NCBI RefSeq assembly: GCF_002237655.1 | Contig: NZ_NOKT01000007.1 | Span: 124,001-188,000 of the forward strand | Source: Streptomyces sp. XY006 | Lineage (GTDB): Bacteria; Actinomycetota; Actinomycetes; Streptomycetales; Streptomycetaceae | Reading direction: 5' to 3' | DNA length: 64,000 nucleotides | Shown here: positions 59,551 through 64,000 of the stretch, one piece after another | Layout of the letters: each line of letters begins with the position of its first letter | Position numbering within the stretch: the stretch's first letter is position 1 | The notes under the pieces: generated by a model | The model's database searches: none | Told to the model about the DNA's origin: nothing | What the model saw: the letters and a program-made list of their open reading frames with translations, nothing else | Translations under genes and position numbers: made by a program

Positions 59551-60258
59551 GTGACCGTCCCCAACGTCCTGCTCTCCGGCATCGTCGGATCGACCGCGTA
59601 CGGACTCGCCCGCGAGGGCTCCGACATCGACCGCCTCGGCCTGTTCGCCGCGCCCACGGCACAGCTGCACGGCCTGCACCGGCCCAAGGAGTCGCACGTC
59701 AGCACGGCGCCGGACCGCACCCTGCACGAGGCCGCCAAGTGGTGCCGGCTGGCCCTGGGCGGCAATCCGACGGCGATGGAGCTGGTGTGGCTCCCGGACG
59801 AGCTGTACGAGGTGCGGACCCCGCTCGGCGACGAGCTGATCGGCATACGGAGCTCGTTCCTGTCCGCCCGGCGCGTGCGGGACGCCTACCTCGGCTATGC
59901 CACGCAGCAGTTCCGGCGGCTGGAGAGCCGGGGCGACGGCTCGTTCTCCGCGGACACCCGCAAGCGCACGGCGAAGCACGCCCGGCACCTGAAGCGGCTG
60001 TGCACGCAGGGCCTGGAGCTGTACACCACCGGGCGGCTGACGATCCGCGTCGAGGACCCGGCGGAGTACCACGCCTTCGGGGAGCGCGTCGCCGCCGACC
60101 CGTCGGCCGCGCGGCCGCTGCTCCAGCGGTACGAGGACGCCTTCACCGCGGGCCCCACGGTGCTGCCGGAGGAGCCCGACGAGGCTCCCGTGGAGGCCTG
60201 GCTGCGCCGGGTCCGGGCGCACTTCTACACGGCCGGGCGCTCAGCCGTCGGGGCGTAG
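59551..60258 (+). CDS. Predicted nucleotidyltransferase (COG3541-like)
   Basis: GTG 59551 follows GAAAGG. The 235-residue protein begins [20 protein letters not shown] then DRLGLFAAP, the GS...DxD active site of pol-beta nucleotidyltransferases. A helical C-terminal part includes [23 protein letters not shown]3541 members are often near RNA-repair or phage genes, but here it stands alone. Its 3' end overlaps the convergent rpmF by 18 nt. Confidence 0.85.
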   Translation: MTVPNVLLSGIVGSTAYGLAREGSDIDRLGLFAAPTAQLHGLHRPKESHVSTAPDRTLHEAAKWCRLALGGNPTAMELVWLPDELYEVRTPLGDELIGIRSSFLSARRVRDAYLGYATQQFRRLESRGDGSFSADTRKRTAKHARHLKRLCTQGLELYTTGRLTIRVEDPAEYHAFGERVAADPSAARPLLQRYEDAFTAGPTVLPEEPDEAPVEAWLRRVRAHFYTAGRSAVGA

Positions 60259-60411
60259 CAGGCCCCGCTCGTAGGCCCTGACCAGGTGCTGCGGCACGAG
60301 GTGCCGGACGCCGTCGACGGTGACGGGCACCAGCGCCGGCGTGGCCGCCTTCCACTGGGCGCGGCGGTGACGGGTGTTGCTGCGGGACATCTTCCGCTTG
60401 GGGACGGCCAT
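60241..60411 (-). CDS. rpmF: 50S ribosomal protein L32, zinc-independent paralogue
   Basis: The 56-residue protein reads [20 protein letters not shown], then [20 protein letters not shown], ending RGLLRPDG. It matches L32 but lacks the four Cys of the zinc-ribbon form, so it is the C-minus paralogue that replaces zinc-L32 when zinc is scarce. A Zur-like operator lies 40-60 nt upstream. Confidence 0.92.
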   Translation of the reverse strand: MAVPKRKMSRSNTRHRRAQWKAATPALVPVTVDGVRHLVPQHLVRAYERGLLRPDG

Positions 60412-60449
60412 GGGACTCCTCCTCGGTGGACGGCACCGAGGACGCTACA

Positions 60450-60470
60450 TGAAAATGGATCCCATTAACA
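60450..60470. promoter_or_regulatory. Zur-like operator upstream of rpmF
   Basis: A 21-bp imperfect dyad with arms TGAAAATGG and CCATTAACA around a central ATC, strikingly AT-rich for this genome, resembles the actinobacterial Zur box. Position 39-59 nt before the start fits repression of a C-minus ribosomal gene by zinc-loaded Zur. Confidence 0.7.
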
Positions 60471-60546
60471 AAACGGATCCCGTCGACCATGTGCGTCCCC
60501 GGTGCCGGCCGTGCCCCGGCCGGCCGGCCGCCGTCCCCGGACGGTG

Positions 60547-62139
60547 TCAGTCGTCGGCGCCCACGAGCATCCGCACCTCGAACCGCTCACGCGTACCCGG
60601 CTCCTCCGCCGGGCCCTTGTCGAGCACCGTGCCGAGCCAGCCCAGCAGGAAGCCGGCGGGGATGGAGACGATGCCCGGGTTCTGCAGCGGGAACCACGCG
60701 AAGTCCGCGTCCGGGTAGAACGAGCCGGGGGTGGAGGAGACCACCGGGGAGAACGCCGCCAGCAGGACGGAGCAGAGCAGGCCGCCGTAGAGGCTGAGCA
60801 GGGCTCCGCCGGCGGAGAAGCGGCGCCAGAACAGCGTGTAGACGATCGTCGGCAGGATCGCCGACGCGGCGATGGCGAAGGCCAGGAAGGCGAGCGTGGC
60901 GGTGTTGGCGCCCCAGGCGACGAGGGCGAGCAGGATCCCGAGGATCCCGATGACCGCCCCGGACAGCCGGGCCACGGTCAGTTCCTCCGTCTCGGTCGCG
61001 CGGCCCTTGCGGATCACCTCGCTGTACAGGTCGTGCGCCAGCGACGAGGCCGCGGCCAGGGTGAGACCGACCGCCACGGCCAGCAGGGTCAGATACGCCA
61101 GGCAGGTCAGCAGCGCGGTGAGGACGCTGCCGCCGAGTTCGTGGGCGAGCATCAGGACGGCCGAGTTGCCGGTGCGGTCGGTGCTCACGAGGGTGTCCCG
61201 GCCGAGCAGCGCGGTCGCGCCCAGGCCGAGGATGCCGGCGCCGAAGCAGACCGCGCCGACCAGTCCGACGGCCCACAGCACGGACGAGCGCAGCACGCCG
61301 CTGCGGCGCGGGGCGAGCAGGCGCATCAGCACGTGCGGGAGGGCGGCGAGGCCGAGGACGATGGCCAGCTCCAGGCTGAGGAAGTCCAGCTTGTTGCTGA
61401 CGGTGCCGCCGTAGCGCAGGCCGGGTTCGAGGAAGCGCGGTCCGGATCCGCTGCGTTCGGCCGCCCTCTCCAGCAGCGCGTTGGGGTTCCAGTGGAAGTG
61501 GTGCAGCACCCAGCCCGCCGTGAACAGCACGCCCACCACCAGCATCACGGCCTTGAAGATCTGCACGACCGTCGCGCCGGGCATGCCGCCGAGCGAGGCG
61601 TACAGGATCACGAAGGTGCCGATCACGACCACGCACAGGGTGCGGGTGGTCCCGCTCGGCACGCCCGTGAACTGTGTCAGCAGTGCGACGCTGCCCACCA
61701 GTTGGGCCACCAGGTAGAGCGTCGCGATGGCCAGGATGCACACGGACAGGGCGACCCGGACCGGCCGCTGCCGCCGGGGCAGGCGCAGTGCGACCGTGTC
61801 GCCGAGCGTGAACCGGCCCGTGCGGTGCAGGGGTTCGGCGATCAGCAGCAGCACCATCATCCACGCGACGGTCGTGCCGCCCAGGTACATCAGCCCGTCG
61901 TACCCCGTCAGGGCGACGAGTCCGGTACTGCCCAGCAGGGTCGCCGCGGAGAGGTAGTCACCGCACATGGCCAGGCCGTTGCGCAGCGGCGACATGGTGC
62001 GGTTGCCGAGGTAGAACTCGCTGATCTCGTCGCGCTGCGGGGCCGTCAGCAGTGCCGTGAAGAGGGTGATCACGACCACGGTCAGGAACAGCACGAACGT
62101 CAGCTGCAGGCTGCGGTCGTCGATGGCGGCGGCGGTCAC
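60547..62139 (-). CDS. Sodium:solute symporter (ActP/acetate permease-like)
   Basis: GTG 62139 overlaps the DUF485 stop (GTGA). The 530-residue protein has 13 or so membrane helices and the SSS hallmarks FYLGNRTMSPLRNGLAMCGD, YLSAATLLGSTGLVALTGYD, GTFVILYASLGGMPGATVVQ and LTLAAASSLAHDLYSEVIRK. Coupling with a DUF485 protein is the classic actP arrangement for monocarboxylate uptake. Substrate (acetate or other short acid) is inferred from family and context. Confidence 0.88.
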   Translation of the reverse strand: MTAAAIDDRSLQLTFVLFLTVVVITLFTALLTAPQRDEISEFYLGNRTMSPLRNGLAMCGDYLSAATLLGSTGLVALTGYDGLMYLGGTTVAWMMVLLLIAEPLHRTGRFTLGDTVALRLPRRQRPVRVALSVCILAIATLYLVAQLVGSVALLTQFTGVPSGTTRTLCVVVIGTFVILYASLGGMPGATVVQIFKAVMLVVGVLFTAGWVLHHFHWNPNALLERAAERSGSGPRFLEPGLRYGGTVSNKLDFLSLELAIVLGLAALPHVLMRLLAPRRSGVLRSSVLWAVGLVGAVCFGAGILGLGATALLGRDTLVSTDRTGNSAVLMLAHELGGSVLTALLTCLAYLTLLAVAVGLTLAAASSLAHDLYSEVIRKGRATETEELTVARLSGAVIGILGILLALVAWGANTATLAFLAFAIAASAILPTIVYTLFWRRFSAGGALLSLYGGLLCSVLLAAFSPVVSSTPGSFYPDADFAWFPLQNPGIVSIPAGFLLGWLGTVLDKGPAEEPGTRERFEVRMLVGADD

Positions 62140-62585
62140 CACGTGCGGAACCCCCGGGTGCCCGGCTGGACGGGCCGGCCGGTCCCCCCGGGCGGCGCGG
62201 CGGACCGGGCCCGGCGGCTCGCGTTCTCGTGCTGCAGCCGGGAGCGCAGGCCCCGGGCGAGGGGATCCACCCGGGTGCGCATGTGCCGGACGTGGCACCA
62301 GGCGGTCACGCCCATCACGGCGAACTGCCCCAGACCCAGGGCGAGTCCGACGGTGAGACGGCCGGACAGGGGCTGGTTCATCACCGCGGGGAGGAAACTC
62401 GACAGCAGCACGTACAGCAGGAATCCGCCGGCCGACAGGACTGTCGCCCGGATGCCGAACCGGCGCTGCGCGCTACGCAGGGAGTGGAATTCCGGATGGT
62501 CGGATATCCGGGACGGCGGAGTCTGTTCGGCGTGCGGATGGGGGAAGGGGGGATGGTCGTTCCGCCGCGGTGGGAATTCGGGCAC
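62136..62585 (-). CDS. DUF485 membrane protein (permease partner)
   Basis: GTG 62585 is preceded by GAAGG. The 149-residue protein has SDHPEFHSLRSAQRRFGIRA, then two helices (ATVLSAGGFLLYVLLSSFLP; LTVGLALGLGQFAVMGVTAW) and HVRHMRTRVDPLARGLRSR, the DUF485 pattern. These small proteins accompany SSS-family acetate permeases. The Arg/Gly/Pro tail before the stop is longer than usual. Confidence 0.82.
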   Translation of the reverse strand: MPEFPPRRNDHPPFPHPHAEQTPPSRISDHPEFHSLRSAQRRFGIRATVLSAGGFLLYVLLSSFLPAVMNQPLSGRLTVGLALGLGQFAVMGVTAWCHVRHMRTRVDPLARGLRSRLQHENASRRARSAAPPGGTGRPVQPGTRGFRTW

Positions 62586-63058
62586 AGGCGCACCTTCTTC
62601 GCTGCTTCGTGCCCCGCACTCGACCCCGTCGAGTCGGTGTCGCGCCCGGCTGGCGCACAGGGTGGAGGGACGCCGGACACACTGAGGGGGTGCGGGCTTC
62701 GTGGGGGGTTCGTGAAACCGGGACGACTCACTGCTCGGAAACACGCGTACGGCCCGGGGCGCGGTGTGCGGGTCCCCGGCCGGCCCTGGCCACGGGTGGT
62801 GGCGAGGCCGGAAGCGGAGTATGTCAGTGCCGTGCTTGAGCCATCAACTGTGCGGATCAACGGCATGACGGGTGTGGCTCGTTCGCCCCCTGTCATGGCT
62901 CCGGAGATCCCGTGACGGCCTGCGGGAAAAGGGCGCTCGACGTGTGGTGCGGACCTCTACCCCCGGCAGGCTGGCCGAAATACGCCACCGCTGCGGCGTA
63001 AGGCGGCGCACGGCAGCGGGTGGGCGTGCACCGGGGCCGGGGGCCTAGGGTGGGCGGT
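62586..63058. other. Intergenic region, no convincing gene
   Basis: This gap of about 470 nt lies between divergent DUF485 and HAD-phosphatase genes. Frames crossing it show poor GC3 and no domains. It should contain two promoters; no dyad operator, tRNA or clear terminator was seen. Confidence 0.5.
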
Positions 63059-63553
63059 GTGAGCGACGAGCGCAGCAAGGCCCCACTGGCCGTCTTCGAC
63101 CTGGACAACACCCTCGCCGACACCGCGCACCGGCAGCGGTTCCTGGAGCGCAGGCCGAAGGACTGGGACGGGTTCTTCGATGCGGCGCCGCAGGACGGGC
63201 CGCTCCCCGAGGGCATCGCGCTGGTCGAGGAGAGCGCCCGGGAGTGCGAGATCGTCTACCTCACCGGACGGCCCGAGCGCTGCCGGCGCGACACACTGGA
63301 CTGGCTCGCGGCCCAGGGGCTGCCCGAGGGCCGTGTGTACATGCGGCGGGACGCCGACCGCCGGCCCGCCCGGTTCACCAAGCTGGAGATCCTCAAGCGG
63401 CTCGCCCGCACGCGCGAGGTGCGTGTCCTCGTGGACGACGACGAACTGGTCTGCGAGGACGCCCGGCGCGCGGGCTTCACCGTCGTACGGGCCGACTGGG
63501 CGGACCGGTCCGCCGAGATGAAGGCGGCGCAGGAGCGCGAAGGACGCACCTGA
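63059..63553 (+). CDS. HAD-superfamily phosphatase (PNK-phosphatase-like)
   Basis: GTG 63059 gives 164 residues. The HAD motifs are PLAVFDLDNTLADTAHRQR (DxDxT), EIVYLTGRPE (motif II Thr), KLEILKRLAR (Lys) and VRVLVDDDELVCEDARRAG (motif III acidic). The compact single domain resembles phosphatase domains of polynucleotide kinases and phage HADs. Substrate unknown. The nucleotidyltransferase at 59551 is not close enough to imply an RNA-repair operon. Confidence 0.83.
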   Translation: MSDERSKAPLAVFDLDNTLADTAHRQRFLERRPKDWDGFFDAAPQDGPLPEGIALVEESARECEIVYLTGRPERCRRDTLDWLAAQGLPEGRVYMRRDADRRPARFTKLEILKRLARTREVRVLVDDDELVCEDARRAGFTVVRADWADRSAEMKAAQEREGRT

Positions 63554-63612
63554 GAGCCGGGCCGGCGGGGCGAGGGCGCCCCACCGCGATCCGGCGGCCC
63601 GGCCCGGGCCCC

Positions 63613-63654
63613 CCGTCCCCTACTCGGACCCCTCCGTCCCCTACTCGGACCCCT
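63613..63654. repeat. Perfect 21-bp tandem duplication across the dodecin stop
   Basis: CCGTCCCCTACTCGGACCCC plus a final T at 63613-63633 repeats exactly at 63634-63654. The right copy contains the dodecin stop (63641-63643) and preceding codons; the left copy would restore the same codons and stop. Confidence 0.9.
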
Positions 63655-63856
63655 CCAGCCGGAAGCCCACCTTGAGCCCCACCTGCCAGTGCGCGATCCG
63701 GCCCTCCTCCAACTGGCCGCGCACCTGCGTCACCTCGAACCAGTCCAGGTTGCGCAGGGTCTGCGAGGCCCGGTCGATGCCGTTGCGGATGGCCTGGTCG
63801 ACGCCGTCGGGCGAGGTGCCCACGATCTCCGTGACCCGGTAGGTGTGGTTCGACAT
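63641..63856 (-). CDS. Dodecin (flavin-binding)
   Basis: The 71-residue protein matches dodecin: YRVTEIVGTSPDGVDQAIRN, then LRNLDWFEVTQVRGQLEEGR and HWQVGLKVGFRLE. Trp in DWFEV stacks on the flavin. Dodecins form hollow dodecamers that store riboflavin/FMN. Length is standard. Confidence 0.93.
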   Translation of the reverse strand: MSNHTYRVTEIVGTSPDGVDQAIRNGIDRASQTLRNLDWFEVTQVRGQLEEGRIAHWQVGLKVGFRLEGSE

Positions 63857-63970
63857 GCCGCTGCTCCTTGGTGAGTGACGGGTGTACCACGCGTCACTCC
63901 ACCGTGCCCCACGCGGCGGCGAAGCGCGAGACGTCGCCCGCGCCGCGCCGCCGTGCGGGGCCCGCCGGTG

Positions 63971-64000
63971 TCAGCGCGCCACGCTCAGCGACAGCGCGAA
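63971..64000 (-). CDS. 3' end of a leftward gene (partial)
   Basis: From the right edge an open minus-strand frame reads FALSLSVAR and ends with TGA at 63971. Codon bias is coding-like, but only nine residues are visible, so no identity can be proposed. Confidence 0.35.
   Translation of the reverse strand, partial: FALSLSVAR

Noticed and set aside
62586..63058. Minus-strand frame of about 170 codons across the gap upstream of the HAD gene
   Set aside because: It overlaps the DUF485 gene in another frame, lacks GC3 bias and has no recognisable features.
59551..63553. Nucleotidyltransferase plus HAD phosphatase as an RNA-repair or defence pair
   Set aside because: They are 3.5 kb apart with unrelated permease and ribosomal genes between, so no operon link exists.

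Overview
The window is very GC-rich, uses GTG and TTG starts freely, and carries olsB/olsA, an RmdA-like GGDEF-EAL protein, sdhCAB, LysX and gas-vesicle genes. This points to a Streptomyces chromosome. It divides near position 33,860 into an integrated phage-like element (left) and host chromosome (right).

Element, 1-33,860; its left end lies outside the window. Nearly all genes read leftwards in long runs of ATGA/GTGA stop-start overlaps. From the right end inwards: a tyrosine integrase (32487-33860) whose 3' end touches the host junction; an immunity-type region of two divergent XRE regulators and an AlpA/Xis-like protein (30894-32058); a nucleic-acid block with a Cas4/RecB-like PD-(D/E)XK nuclease, a phiC31 gp3-like RDF-family protein, a DnaQ-like exonuclease, a RuvC-like resolvase, an HTH/HNH-fold protein, a WhiB-like regulator and a T4 Rnl1-type RNA ligase (21426-28083); and a replication block with a DnaC-like loader and a replisome organiser that appears to hold an iteron origin inside its own gene (18523-20159). 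Next come a Dam-type methylase and many mini-proteins, several with zinc motifs (10430-18526). A conjugation-like module follows, with an FtsK/TraB-type translocase and SpdB-like membrane proteins (7324-10348). The packaging genes lie at the left: small and large terminase and a portal with a MuF-like tail (448-4248). Head and tail genes should lie beyond the left edge. Three rightward regulatory islands (5524-6160, 11563-12376, 20327-20566) begin at dyad-rich intergenic regions.

The element has interrupted a cationic amino-acid permease gene: the truncated 5' part runs leftward into the integrase 3' end.

Host side, 33,830-64,000: UspA; LysX (lysyl-phosphatidylglycerol synthase fused to lysyl-tRNA synthetase); a polysaccharide deacetylase; a sortase with two neighbouring secreted tail-anchored proteins; a DUF4239 protein and a Pro-rich surface protein; a two-repeat lipoprotein; a methyltransferase translationally coupled to an RmdA-like GGDEF-EAL protein; LysR divergent from sdhCAB; a decayed gas-vesicle operon (gvpJ-L-S broken, gvpK intact); olsB-olsA for ornithine lipids; a UvrA paralogue; an LLM oxidoreductase; a nucleotidyltransferase; a cysteine-free ribosomal protein L32 with a Zur-like operator; an SSS-family permease with its DUF485 partner; a HAD phosphatase; and dodecin. 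I saw no tRNA, rRNA or CRISPR array.

The most unusual points are the coexistence of packaging and conjugation-like genes in one integrated element, the in-gene iteron origin, the WhiB protein fused to a catalytically degenerate HNH fold, a gp3-type RDF beside a tyrosine integrase, a 12-bp operator-like element shared by two distant promoters, and tandem repeats anchored on the stop codons of three host genes.
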